Below are positions 16,428-23,900 of a stretch of DNA of 64,000 nucleotides, one piece after another. Location of the stretch: NCBI RefSeq assembly GCF_003314995.1, contig NZ_QNRH01000008.1:100278-164277 (forward strand). Reading direction: 5' to 3'. The notes under the pieces are model-generated. The model was not told the DNA's origin and ran no database searches. It saw nothing but the letters and a program-made list of their open reading frames with translations. A program made the translations under genes and the position numbers. Source of the DNA: Pseudochrobactrum asaccharolyticum. GTDB taxonomy: Bacteria > Pseudomonadota > Alphaproteobacteria > Rhizobiales > Rhizobiaceae. The stretch's first letter is position 1; each line of letters starts with the position of its first letter.

Positions 16428-16530
16428 ACGGAAAATCACATCGAACCGTAAAAAATAACAATGTTTTGCCTCTTATCCACATTTAGGCTACAAAACCTCA
16501 TCCAATCATGCAGCTTTTCGGCGGAAACTG

Positions 16531-17304
16531 ATGAAATATCCATATAAAAAATTCTTTTATATCACCTCAGGCACCCCGGAATCCGTCTCAGCAGCGGAAT
16601 CATTGCGCAAGCGCTATGGTGAAACACCCGCGGAAGAAGCCGATGCGCTCATTGTACTGGGTGGCGATGGTATCATGTTGCAGGCTCTGCACGACCATAT
16701 GAATCAGAGCCGCCCGATTTACGGCATGAATCGCGGCTCAGTTGGCTTCCTGATGAATGAGTATCATGAGGATGATTTGCCAAAGCGTGTTGCCGCAGCC
16801 CATGCCGAAACAATCCGCCCTCTGGAGATGATTACAGAATCCCTTGAGAGCGGCACCGTCAAAGCATTGGCCATCAATGAGGTTTCGGTTTTGCGCCAAT
16901 CCTATCAGGCTGCCAAAATCCGCATCAGCATTGATGACAAGGTGCGGCTGGAAGAACTGATCTGCGATGGTTTGATGGTTGCCACACCCGCCGGTTCCAC
17001 CGCCTATAATCTGTCTGCCCAAGGACCGATCCTGCCGCTGGACTCTCCGCTGCTCGCCCTCACACCTGTCAGCCCTTTCCGCCCGCGGCGCTGGCGCGGT
17101 GCCTTATTGCCAAAATCGGTCGCGGTGCGGATGGATATTCTTGAGGTTGAAAAACGGCCGGTCAACGCCGTTGCCGACCATACAGAGGTAAAATCAGTGA
17201 CTTCCGTGACTGTGCGTGAAGATACACAAAACAGCGTAACCCTACTTTTTGATGAAGAACACACATGGGATGAGCGCATCTTGAACGAGCAATTCCGCTA
17301 TTAA
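16531..17304 (+). CDS. nadK: NAD kinase
   Basis: 257 residues. It phosphorylates NAD to NADP in the cytoplasm, the only route to NADP in bacteria. GGDGIMLQALH (about residue 48) is the GGDG motif; MNRGSVGFLMNE, NEVSVLR, CDGLMVATPAGSTAYNLSAQ (near 150) and FRPRRWRGALLP follow in family order. The length matches the compact alphaproteobacterial form. It is divergent from the tRNA-Thr genes and monocistronic; 261 bp of untranslated DNA separates it from the DEAD-box gene. A clear ribosome site is not seen; GCGGAAAC lies just before the ATG. Confidence 0.93.
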   Translation: MKYPYKKFFYITSGTPESVSAAESLRKRYGETPAEEADALIVLGGDGIMLQALHDHMNQSRPIYGMNRGSVGFLMNEYHEDDLPKRVAAAHAETIRPLEMITESLESGTVKALAINEVSVLRQSYQAAKIRISIDDKVRLEELICDGLMVATPAGSTAYNLSAQGPILPLDSPLLALTPVSPFRPRRWRGALLPKSVAVRMDILEVEKRPVNAVADHTEVKSVTSVTVREDTQNSVTLLFDEEHTWDERILNEQFRY

Positions 17305-17433
17305 AATGGCGAAACCAAACACTTCAAGAGCAATGAGCGGCATCTATTAACTTGGCGCAGAGTAATAGCCTGCCATAATGACAATTAAATCACCCTATTT
17401 TGCAGCAAAAATGGCATTTTTGTTGACTTTTTG

Positions 17434-17457
17434 AGCCGTTCCCCGTAACGGCTTTAT
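17434..17457 (+). promoter_or_regulatory. Hairpin in the DEAD-box helicase leader
   Basis: AGCCGTT / AACGGCT with a 6-nt loop, followed by TTATTAATTTT, like a weak intrinsic terminator. TTGACT lies just upstream and a CAAAAATG-G-CATTTTTG palindrome near 17406. It may end the nadK transcript, or act as an attenuator or cold-responsive leader of the helicase gene. Confidence 0.4.
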
Positions 17458-17565
17458 TAATTTTAACGCAATGCGCAAACATAAGCGCTTTTCCTGTCCT
17501 GTTGTCATGCGGACATTACCGGTCGGGTCCAGTGCGCTTCTTCCAAAAAGAGAGCTACGCCTCCA

Positions 17566-19104
17566 TTGACGACATTTGCAGAACTCGGTCTGTCACCGAA
17601 AATACTGGCAGCGGTAGAAGCCGCCGGTTACACCACCCCTACTCCTATTCAGGCTGGCGCCATTCCTCATGCTCTGGAACGTAAAGACGTTCTCGGTATT
17701 GCCCAGACCGGCACCGGTAAAACAGCATCTTTCGTGCTACCGATGCTGCACTTGCTTGAAAAAGGCCGCGCCCGTGCACGTATGCCGCGCACGCTTATTC
17801 TCGAACCAACCCGCGAGCTTGCGGCTCAGGTAGAAGAGAATTTTGTAAAATACGGCGTTAATCATCGTATCAATGTGGCTCTGCTGATCGGCGGCGTTTC
17901 CTTTGAAGAACAGGAACGCAAGCTGGAACGCGGTGCCGATGTGCTGATCGCGACACCAGGCCGCCTGCTCGACCATTTTGAGCGCGGCAAGCTGCTGCTG
18001 ACCGGCGTTGAAATTCTGGTTATCGACGAAGCAGACCGTATGCTGGATATGGGTTTCATCCCTGATATCGAGCGTATCTGCAAGCTGATCCCTTTTACCC
18101 GTCAGACCTTGTTCTTCTCAGCCACTATGCCTGCGGAAATCACCAAGCTGACCGAGCAGTTCCTGCATTCGCCAGCCCGCGTTGAAGTTGCGAAAGCATC
18201 GACAACCGCAAAGACTGTGACCCAGCGTCTGGTTAAGTCGGCCAAGAAGCCATGGGATAAGCGCGCAGTGCTGCGTGATCTCATTCAGGCTGAAGGTGAT
18301 GAGCTGAAAAATGCGATCATTTTCTGCAATCGCAAAATGGATGTGTCCGAACTGTTCCGCTCGCTGGTAAAGCACGGCTTTAACGCCGGTGCTCTGCATG
18401 GCGACATGGATCAGCGCGCGCGCATGACTATGCTGAGCAATTTTAAAGACGGCAATCTTCAGCTGTTGGTCGCCTCTGATGTGGCTGCCCGCGGTCTGGA
18501 TATTCCGGATGTCAGCCATGTGTTCAACTATGACATTCCGATCCATGCGGAAGATTATGTTCACCGTATCGGCCGTACCGGTCGTGCCGGTCGTTCGGGC
18601 AAGGCTTTCTCGATCATTACGGCTTCCGACACAAAACATCTCGATGCCATCGAAAAGATGATCGGCGAAAAGATCGAATGGCTGGATGGCGATCTTTCAA
18701 CTCTGCCTGCGCAGGAAGAGACTGAAGAAACCGGTCGTCGTGGTCGCAACAGCCGTGGCAAAAACGGCAAGAAGCCGCGTGATGCAAAAGAACATAAAGA
18801 AAAGCAGGCTCAGCCGCGCGTAGCAGAAGAAAAAGCTGCTGAGGCACCGGTAGTGGCAGATATTTCTGCTCTTGATGCGCCGCAGCCGGTTATTCCGGAT
18901 AATGTTTCTCTCGGTACAGCCGTTACACAGGAGCCGGTTCGCCCTGCTCCGCATAAGAATGGCAATGATGAACGCCGTCAGAACCACACGCAGAATGGCC
19001 AGCAGAATAATAAGCGCCATCGTCGTGATTTTGATGATGAGCCGTCACCGCTGGGCTTCGGCGATGATATTCCGGCTTTCATGCTGATACCAATCAACAT
19101 CTAA
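17566..19104 (+). CDS. DEAD-box ATP-dependent RNA helicase (RhlE-type)
   Basis: 512 residues starting at TTG 17566; no in-frame ATG lies upstream and FAELGLSPKILAAVEAAGY is the normal N-terminus. Motifs in order: Q motif TPTPIQ, I AQTGTGKT, Ia PTRELAAQ, Ib TPGR, II DEAD, III SAT, V ARGLDIPDV, VI HRIGRTGRAG. It unwinds RNA duplexes in ribosome assembly and mRNA turnover and can associate with RNase E. The C-terminal ~130 residues are low-complexity and basic (RRGRNSRGKNGKKPRDAKEH), ending in LGFGDDIPAFML, a terminal motif seen in related alphaproteobacterial helicases. Monocistronic, with a terminator 8 bp after the stop. Confidence 0.93.
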   Translation: MTTFAELGLSPKILAAVEAAGYTTPTPIQAGAIPHALERKDVLGIAQTGTGKTASFVLPMLHLLEKGRARARMPRTLILEPTRELAAQVEENFVKYGVNHRINVALLIGGVSFEEQERKLERGADVLIATPGRLLDHFERGKLLLTGVEILVIDEADRMLDMGFIPDIERICKLIPFTRQTLFFSATMPAEITKLTEQFLHSPARVEVAKASTTAKTVTQRLVKSAKKPWDKRAVLRDLIQAEGDELKNAIIFCNRKMDVSELFRSLVKHGFNAGALHGDMDQRARMTMLSNFKDGNLQLLVASDVAARGLDIPDVSHVFNYDIPIHAEDYVHRIGRTGRAGRSGKAFSIITASDTKHLDAIEKMIGEKIEWLDGDLSTLPAQEETEETGRRGRNSRGKNGKKPRDAKEHKEKQAQPRVAEEKAAEAPVVADISALDAPQPVIPDNVSLGTAVTQEPVRPAPHKNGNDERRQNHTQNGQQNNKRHRRDFDDEPSPLGFGDDIPAFMLIPINI

Positions 19105-19111
19105 AAATAAA

Positions 19112-19140
19112 GAAACCCGCCGAATGGCGGGTTTCTTTTT
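19112..19140. terminator. Bidirectional terminator between helicase and sufA
   Basis: GAAACCCGCC / GGCGGGTTTC with loop GAAT, then five Ts on the plus strand; A-rich before it, so it also works for the convergent sufA gene. Confidence 0.9.
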
Positions 19141-19164
19141 ATTCTCTGTTATTCAGAACGAAAC

Positions 19165-19545
19165 TCAGGCTGCATTATGGGCAGCGTCCAGAGCTTCCTG
19201 CGAGACCGGTGTCAGCTCAACAGATTCACCACAACCGCAAGCCGAGGTCTGGTTCGGATTGTTAAACACAAATCCGGTGCGCAATGTCGTCACTTCAAAG
19301 TCCATCTGCGTGCCGAGCAAAAACAATGCAGCTTCCGGAGCGATATAAACTTTCGCACCATCAAGCTCGATCAGATCATCACCGGCTTTGGCTTCCTCAG
19401 CCAGCGCGATGGTATATTCCATACCGGCGCAACCGCCTTTTTTCACACCCACGCGAATGCCTAAAGCATCCTCATGGGAGGCCTGAATTTCGCGCACGCG
19501 TTCCGCTGCTGCGTCAGTCAGGGTCATTATGGCAAAACGTCCCAT
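19165..19545 (-). CDS. sufA: A-type Fe-S carrier protein SufA
   Basis: 126 residues from ATG 19545 (GTGAG upstream; an internal ATG at 19527 is possible). The three conserved cysteines are present: GGCAGMEY and the C-terminal SACGCGESV, the HesB/IscA/SufA pattern. It receives Fe-S clusters from the SufBCD scaffold and delivers them to apo-proteins. It points the same way as the suf operon at 22110-29005 but is separated by 2.6 kb containing three unrelated genes, so it needs its own promoter here. IscA is the alternative name; the suf neighbourhood favours SufA. Confidence 0.87.
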   Translation of the reverse strand: MGRFAIMTLTDAAAERVREIQASHEDALGIRVGVKKGGCAGMEYTIALAEEAKAGDDLIELDGAKVYIAPEAALFLLGTQMDFEVTTLRTGFVFNNPNQTSACGCGESVELTPVSQEALDAAHNAA

Positions 19546-19993
19546 AAAATATCTCACTTGTATCTGTACACGGTTCAAGGCCGTGCAGTTTCAACCTGTC
19601 AGGCAAGTGGTCAGATTTTCGCATCAATTGCTGAAAACCGGCAAGCCTCTGATATTCTATCTAGTCTCACATAGTCGTCACTGCAAGTAAAGGACGCGGC
19701 ATATCAGCCATTTAAAGCATTTCCAGCAAAAGTGCGAAGCGGTTTTGCGTAAGGATAATGCGTAAAAACAAAAAAGATAGAGCGGTTACAACGGTTCAAT
19801 ATTAACTGGAACCGCTCTACCTGCATTTTCTGTAGTTTACAGGCGAGAGCGCCGTGCGCCAGACTTAGCAGACGGCGCTCTAAAAGAATAAAATAGAATA
19901 TTGTCATATAGCGTAAAATTGCCATGATCTGTTTGCAGTCTTTTATTCTGTAAAGACATCAAAGTTTTAGACTTCTGATCAGCGGAGACTTTA
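19546..19993. other. Intergenic region containing a RIME-like repeat
   Basis: 448 bp with no supported gene. It holds the sufA promoter (left), a RIME-like element (19717-19818) and an AT-rich stretch before the NTF2-like gene. An open frame on the minus strand inside the repeat is not considered coding. Confidence 0.5.
19717..19818 (+). repeat. RIME-like intergenic mosaic repeat, copy A
   Basis: Starts GCATTTCCAGCAAAAGTG, continues with GCGGTTTTGCG and GATAATGCGTAAAAAC, and ends in a stem AGAGCGGTT...AACCGCTCT. The same modules occur at 21926, 32704, 37436, 49126 and 54967. RIME elements are described in Rhizobium and relatives. Confidence 0.75.
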
Positions 19994-20845
19994 ATGGGCA
20001 TTCAGCAGAACCGTCATTCCCCCGCATCACGGCGTCCGGTTGCACTGGCAATCACACAGGATCGTGCTCAGCATCATCGCCTTGCAATCATCCGCCTGCT
20101 CGGAACCACAATCATCGGCGCAGCTCTGCTCACCGGAAGCGCACTTTATGCCAAAGCCGCAGGCACCGCTGAAACCAAAGACAAGGCAACGACGCAGCAG
20201 AAGGTAAAACCGGAGGCTTTGAAAAAAGCCGGTGAAGCAGCGACCAAAGATTCTGAGGAAGAAAAGGCGAAAGTCGAGAAAGCTAAGACCGATAAAACAG
20301 ACGCTGAAAAGCCAAAGGAAGAAGCAGCCCCTGCTGATAAGCCTGATGCTAAGAAAGCGACTGAGGCCGAGAAGCCTGAAACCACAGAACCGGAAGCCAC
20401 CAAAGAAGTTGCCGAAGGTCTGCTGCTGCCGGATTATCTGGACGACCGCAGCACGCCGCAAAAACTTCTCGAATCCTATTACAATGCGATTAACCGCAAA
20501 GAATATGCCCGCGCCTATAGCTATTATGCTGAAGGCCAGCTGGGCGATGATTTTGAAAAATACGCCAAGGGCTATGCCGGAACTGAATCTGTAAGTGTCA
20601 AAATCGGCAGCAGCGAGCCAGACCCGGGTGCCGGTCAGATTTACTGGTCAGTACCAATTGCAATTGAATCCAAGCTGGCAGAAGGCAAAGCGCAGGTTTA
20701 TACCGGTTGCTATACCATCAGCATGAGCAATCCTGCCATGCAGGCTGTGCCGCCATTCAAGCCAATGGCAATCATGGCTGGCACTCTATCAAAATCACCC
20801 CTGCCGCTGGACAAAAGCGTGCCTGAGGAATGCGGCGCACCTTAA
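19994..20845 (+). CDS. Membrane-anchored protein with charged linker and NTF2-like C-terminus
   Basis: 283 residues. A basic N-terminus is followed by one membrane segment (IIRLLGTTIIGAALLTGSAL, about residues 32-52). About 90 residues made almost entirely of Lys, Glu, Ala, Asp, Thr and Pro then form a periplasmic spacer. The C-terminal ~140 residues contain TPQKLLESYYNAINRKEYAR and ARAYSYYAEG, which resemble the start of NTF2/SnoaL-like domains, and two cysteines (TGCYTIS and EECGAP). It looks like a periplasmic sensor or scaffold tethered to the inner membrane; function unknown. GGAG provides the ribosome site. It interrupts the distance between sufT and sufA. Confidence 0.68.
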   Translation: MGIQQNRHSPASRRPVALAITQDRAQHHRLAIIRLLGTTIIGAALLTGSALYAKAAGTAETKDKATTQQKVKPEALKKAGEAATKDSEEEKAKVEKAKTDKTDAEKPKEEAAPADKPDAKKATEAEKPETTEPEATKEVAEGLLLPDYLDDRSTPQKLLESYYNAINRKEYARAYSYYAEGQLGDDFEKYAKGYAGTESVSVKIGSSEPDPGAGQIYWSVPIAIESKLAEGKAQVYTGCYTISMSNPAMQAVPPFKPMAIMAGTLSKSPLPLDKSVPEECGAP

Positions 20846-20867
20846 TCCCTGTGCTCAGTATTTTAGA

Positions 20868-20899
20868 AAGCCTGTCATCACTGACAGGCTTTTTTGTTT
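20868..20899. terminator. Bidirectional terminator
   Basis: AAGCCTGTCA / TGACAGGCTT with loop TCAC and a T-run on the plus strand, between the NTF2-like gene and the convergent AhpD-like gene. Confidence 0.9.
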
Positions 20900-21345
20900 T
20901 ACGGCTTACGCGGATGAATAAGCTGCGTGCTGACGCCAATCCGGTTCCACAAATTAATCATACCGACAGCCACAATCAGTTTAGCAATCTCTTCTTCGGA
21001 GAACAGTGCTTTCACACGCTCATAAAGAGCATCCGGCACGCCGAGTACCGCAATCTGCGTCAGGTGTTCTGTCCATTCCAGCACTGCGCGGTCACGCTCA
21101 TAAAAACACGGCGATTCACGCCATGCGCTCGTCATATAGAGTGTCTGCATATCCATCCCGTCCTGATGGGCATCACGAATGTGCAAGTCAGTGCAATAAG
21201 AGCAGCCATTAATCTGCGAAGAACGGATTTTCAGAAGATGGAGTAAACGCGGCTCCAGTCCTGCCGCATCAACCGCTGCGTCCAATGCCTGTATGGACTG
21301 ATAGAGAGCCGGAGCGACTTTCGCGACATTCATTCTGTTTTTCAT
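20899..21345 (-). CDS. AhpD-like alkylhydroperoxidase / carboxymuconolactone decarboxylase family protein
   Basis: 148 residues. The redox centre is QINGCSYCTDLHIRDA (CxxC with the following DxHxxxA, about residues 45-60), as in AhpD. Such proteins reduce peroxides or act as thiol partners. RDRAVLEWTEHLTQIA and IGVSTQLIHPRKP are typical of the small homotrimeric or hexameric family. It is divergent from the Rrf2 regulator gene (87 bp apart) with a strong palindrome between them, so the regulator probably controls it. Confidence 0.87.
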   Translation of the reverse strand: MKNRMNVAKVAPALYQSIQALDAAVDAAGLEPRLLHLLKIRSSQINGCSYCTDLHIRDAHQDGMDMQTLYMTSAWRESPCFYERDRAVLEWTEHLTQIAVLGVPDALYERVKALFSEEEIAKLIVAVGMINLWNRIGVSTQLIHPRKP

Positions 21346-21377
21346 AACCTATGCCTTGCAATAAGAGTTTGCCTTAA

Positions 21378-21404
21378 AATCATCGATATAATATATCCAT
21401 GATT
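21378..21404. promoter_or_regulatory. 27-bp near-perfect palindrome, probable Rrf2 operator
   Basis: AATCAT-C-GATATA-A-TATATC-C-ATGATT: all bases pair except the two C/C positions and the centre. It sits between the divergent AhpD-like and Rrf2 genes, 33 bp and 29 bp from their start codons, where it would cover both promoters. Rrf2-type dimers bind palindromes of about this length. Autoregulation is inferred. Confidence 0.65.
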
Positions 21405-21432
21405 AAGACAAAACAAATCACAGGTTTGTAAC

Positions 21433-21927
21433 ATGCGCAGAATGAGTGACGGGGTTGAGGCGGCATTGCATTGCGCTCTCGTATTGTCAGGACTACCGGA
21501 GGATAAGGTTCTGGCAGGCAAACATCTCGCAGAGCTGCACGGCGTATCTGAGAGCTATCTGCTGAAGCACCTGCGTGCCCTCACCGCTGCTGATGTGATC
21601 ATTGCTGTGCCGGGGCCGCGCGGCGGCTACCGCCTCGCGCATCCCCCACAGCAAATTACCTTGCTCGATATTGTGGAAGCGATTGACGGCAAAAAACCTG
21701 CTTTTATCTGTCGGGAAATCCGCCGTCGCGCACCCGGAAAGCCAAAAGAACCTTGCCACTACAAACAGGATTGTTTCATCAAATCGCGTATGCTGGCGGC
21801 TGAAAAACTATGGCGGGATGCTTTGCGCAGCCAGAGCGTTGCCGATCTCATTCAGGATGGCGAACAGCAAATCAGCCCCGTCAGCAAGCAGGTTGTATCG
21901 GATTATCTTAGCCTGCATGCCCGCTAG
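21433..21927 (+). CDS. Rrf2-family transcriptional regulator
   Basis: 164 residues. The N-terminal winged helix includes MSDGVEAALHCALVLSG, LAGKHLAELHGVSESYLLKH and GPRGGYRLAHPPQQITLLDI, the Rrf2 fold. Three cysteines occur in the effector region (FIC, then PCHYKQDC: spacing C-x14-C-x5-C), differing from the C-x5-C-x5-C of IscR, so it may bind a cluster differently or sense thiol or nitrosative stress. The last 60 residues are a helical dimer arm. Its location inside the split suf locus and next to a peroxidase-like gene suggests redox or iron sensing; the target is inferred only from the shared palindrome. Confidence 0.87.
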   Translation: MRRMSDGVEAALHCALVLSGLPEDKVLAGKHLAELHGVSESYLLKHLRALTAADVIIAVPGPRGGYRLAHPPQQITLLDIVEAIDGKKPAFICREIRRRAPGKPKEPCHYKQDCFIKSRMLAAEKLWRDALRSQSVADLIQDGEQQISPVSKQVVSDYLSLHAR

Positions 21928-22071
21928 AGCATTTTCAAATTATGATAAACAGATGAATTGGAACTGCTCTATTTTTTTGTGACGCATTATCCTACGCATC
22001 GAAGCGGGTAAGAAAGCAATCCAGTGAATTGCTTTCCCCGCGAAGGCGATTCCCACTTTTGCTGGAAATGC
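21926..22071 (-). repeat. RIME-like intergenic mosaic repeat, copy B
   Basis: Inverted relative to copy A: AGAGCATTTTCAAATTATG at the left, GTGACGCATTATCCTACGCA, and GATTCCCACTTTTGCTGGAA at the right. It carries about 35 extra bases with a short hairpin (AAGCAATCC...GAATTGCTT). It begins at the stop codon of the Rrf2 gene. Confidence 0.7.
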
Positions 22072-22073
22072 TT

Positions 22074-22105
22074 TAAATAAAAAACGCTGCGTTTCCGCAG
22101 CGTTT
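22074..22105 (-). terminator. Terminator of the suf operon after sufT
   Basis: AAACGCTGCG / CGCAGCGTTT with loop TTTC; read leftwards it runs into TTTTTTATTTA. Thus sufT is the operon end here and sufA is not cotranscribed. Confidence 0.88.
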
Positions 22106-22109
22106 AAAA

Positions 22110-22526
22110 TCAGTACCAGCCCACAGCAACCTGAGCTTCTTCGGACATGCGATCCGGCGACCATGGCGGATCAAATGTCATAGTCACTTCCACATGGGAA
22201 ACGCCCTCAACAGTACTAACCGCATTTTCCACCCAGCCCGGCATTTCACCGGCAACAGGGCAACCAGGTGCAGTCAGCGTCATATCGATTTTGACTGTAC
22301 GGTCATCCTCAATATCCACTTTATAAATCAGGCCGAGTTCATAAATATCCGCCGGAATTTCCGGATCATAGACAGTTTTCAACGCGCTGATGATATCATC
22401 AGTCAGGCGTAGCAATTCCGCTTCCGGAATTGCGGAAGCGGAAAACACCTTTGAGGCGCCGCTTTCATTTTCTGAGGCTACGGCCTCTGCAGCCGGTACT
22501 TCCGGTTTCGTATCCATATTCGTCAT
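22110..22526 (-). CDS. sufT: SufT-type DUF59 Fe-S assembly protein
   Basis: 138 residues. The DUF59/MIP18-like domain spans about 38-138: ISALKTVYDPEIPADIYELG with the DPE motif, then LTAPGCPVAGEMPGW containing the conserved cysteine, and TFDPPWSPDRMSEEAQ. SufT supports maturation of Fe-S proteins, mainly under high demand. The first 35 residues are an acidic, low-complexity tail. Its ATG overlaps the sufS stop (ATGA, 22523-22526), so translation is coupled. It is the last gene of the operon before the terminator at 22082. Confidence 0.9.
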   Translation of the reverse strand: MTNMDTKPEVPAAEAVASENESGASKVFSASAIPEAELLRLTDDIISALKTVYDPEIPADIYELGLIYKVDIEDDRTVKIDMTLTAPGCPVAGEMPGWVENAVSTVEGVSHVEVTMTFDPPWSPDRMSEEAQVAVGWY

Positions 22527-23767
22527 CCAAAAAACTGTCTTGCTTTTTCAAGCGCTGCAACCAGAGCATCCACTTCCGCACGGGTATTATACATACCGAA
22601 GGAAGCACGGCAGGTCGATGTCACACCAAAGCGCTGCAACAGCGGCTGAGCACAATGCGTTCCTGCCCGCACTGCAATACCGGCACGGTCAATCAGAGTT
22701 GAAACATCATGGGCATGAATGCCCTGCATTTCAAATGCGATGATCGCGCCTTTATCCGGTGCATTACCAACAATACGCAGCGAGTTGATTTTCGCCAGAG
22801 CTTCATGCGCATAGAGACGCAAATCAGCTTCATGGGCAGAAATCGCCTCACGACCTATGTTCTCTATATAGTCAAGGGCTGCGCCCAATCCAATAGCCTG
22901 CACGATCGGCGGTGTTCCGGCCTCAAAACGATGCGGCGGATGATTATAAGTGACATTATCAAGCGTCACTTCTTCAATCATTTCCCCGCCACCCATAAAC
23001 GGGCGCATCTGTTCCAGCATTTCCATACGGCCATACAGCACACCGATACCGGACGGGCCATAGAGCTTGTGGCCGGTCATAATATACCAGTCACAACCGA
23101 GACCACGCACATCCACCGGCATATGCACGGCAGCCTGTGAACCATCCACCAATACCGGAATACCGCGCGCATGCGCCAGTTCGACGATCTTTTTAATCGG
23201 CAGAACCGTACCCGTCACATTGGACATATGGGTCAGGGCAATCAGTTTGGTTTTCGGAGTGATGCATTTCTCGAATTCTTCAAGGTGGAACACACCTTCA
23301 TCATCCACCGGTGCAAAAACCAGTTTGGCACCCTGGCGCTCACGAATGAAATGCCACGGGACAATGTTGGAATGATGCTCAAGAATGGAGAGCAGGATTT
23401 CATCACCCTCACCGATTTTCGGCATACCATAACCATAGGCGACAGTGTTGATCGCCTCAGTCGCCGATTTGGTAAAAATGATCTCGTCTACAGAACCGGC
23501 ATTGAGAAAGCTGCGTACTTTTTCACGCGAACGCTCATAGGCATCGGTTGCGGCATTGGAGAGAAAATGCAAACCGCGATGCACATTGGCATATTCATTG
23601 GAATAAGCGTGCGTTATCGCATCAATAACCGCCTGCGGCTTCTGTGCCGAGGCACCATTATCGAGATAGATCAGCGGCTTGCCATAGACTTCACGCGACA
23701 GAATCGGGAAATCACGACGGATTGCTTCAACATCATAATTTTGCAGTACAGACGATAATTGATTCAT
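22523..23767 (-). CDS. sufS: Cysteine desulfurase SufS (group II)
   Basis: 414 residues from ATG 23767 with AGGAG 8 nt upstream; a TTG-type extension to 23785 is rejected. A PLP enzyme that removes sulfur from cysteine for cluster assembly. PLP-lysine motif MTGHKLYGPSGIGVLYGR near residue 229; catalytic cysteine in RAGTHCAQPLLQRFG; opening RDFPILSREVYGKPLIYLDN. These define the SufS group rather than IscS. It normally needs a sulfur acceptor (SufE or SufU), which is not in this window. It follows sufD after a hairpin-rich 133-bp gap and is coupled to sufT. Confidence 0.94.
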   Translation of the reverse strand: MNQLSSVLQNYDVEAIRRDFPILSREVYGKPLIYLDNGASAQKPQAVIDAITHAYSNEYANVHRGLHFLSNAATDAYERSREKVRSFLNAGSVDEIIFTKSATEAINTVAYGYGMPKIGEGDEILLSILEHHSNIVPWHFIRERQGAKLVFAPVDDEGVFHLEEFEKCITPKTKLIALTHMSNVTGTVLPIKKIVELAHARGIPVLVDGSQAAVHMPVDVRGLGCDWYIMTGHKLYGPSGIGVLYGRMEMLEQMRPFMGGGEMIEEVTLDNVTYNHPPHRFEAGTPPIVQAIGLGAALDYIENIGREAISAHEADLRLYAHEALAKINSLRIVGNAPDKGAIIAFEMQGIHAHDVSTLIDRAGIAVRAGTHCAQPLLQRFGVTSTCRASFGMYNTRAEVDALVAALEKARQFFG

Positions 23768-23779
23768 AATCGTACTCCT

Positions 23780-23823
23780 GAGCACTTTGTGCTCAAAAAA
23801 GCAGGCAAGAGCACTGCGTGCTC
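23780..23823 (-). promoter_or_regulatory. Twin hairpins between sufD and sufS
   Basis: GAGCAC-TTT-GTGCTC (23780-23794) and GAGCAC-TGC-GTGCTC (23809-23823), two near-identical 15-base palindromes separated by 14 bp. In the mRNA both would form 6-bp hairpins just upstream of the sufS ribosome site. Confidence 0.5.
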
Positions 23824-23867
23824 ACAAAAATCAATAAGGGCAACAAGTGCTCTATATCAGGGAAGAA

Positions 23868-23887
23868 GAGCGGGAAATTTCCCGCTC
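23868..23887 (-). promoter_or_regulatory. 20-bp perfect palindrome after sufD
   Basis: GAGCGGGAAATTTCCCGCTC, 13 bp after the sufD stop. It could be a processing or partial termination site within the operon, or an operator. There is no T-run on the suf strand. Confidence 0.5.
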
Positions 23888-23900
23888 TCTATATGCATTA

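Noticed and set aside
17502..17684. 60-codon frame overlapping the DEAD-box start
   Set aside because: Out of frame with the helicase and without a ribosome site; the helicase N-terminus accounts for the sequence.
19704..19925. 73-codon minus-strand open frame within RIME-like copy A
   Set aside because: It lies across a dispersed repeat, so the frame reflects the repeat sequence rather than a gene.
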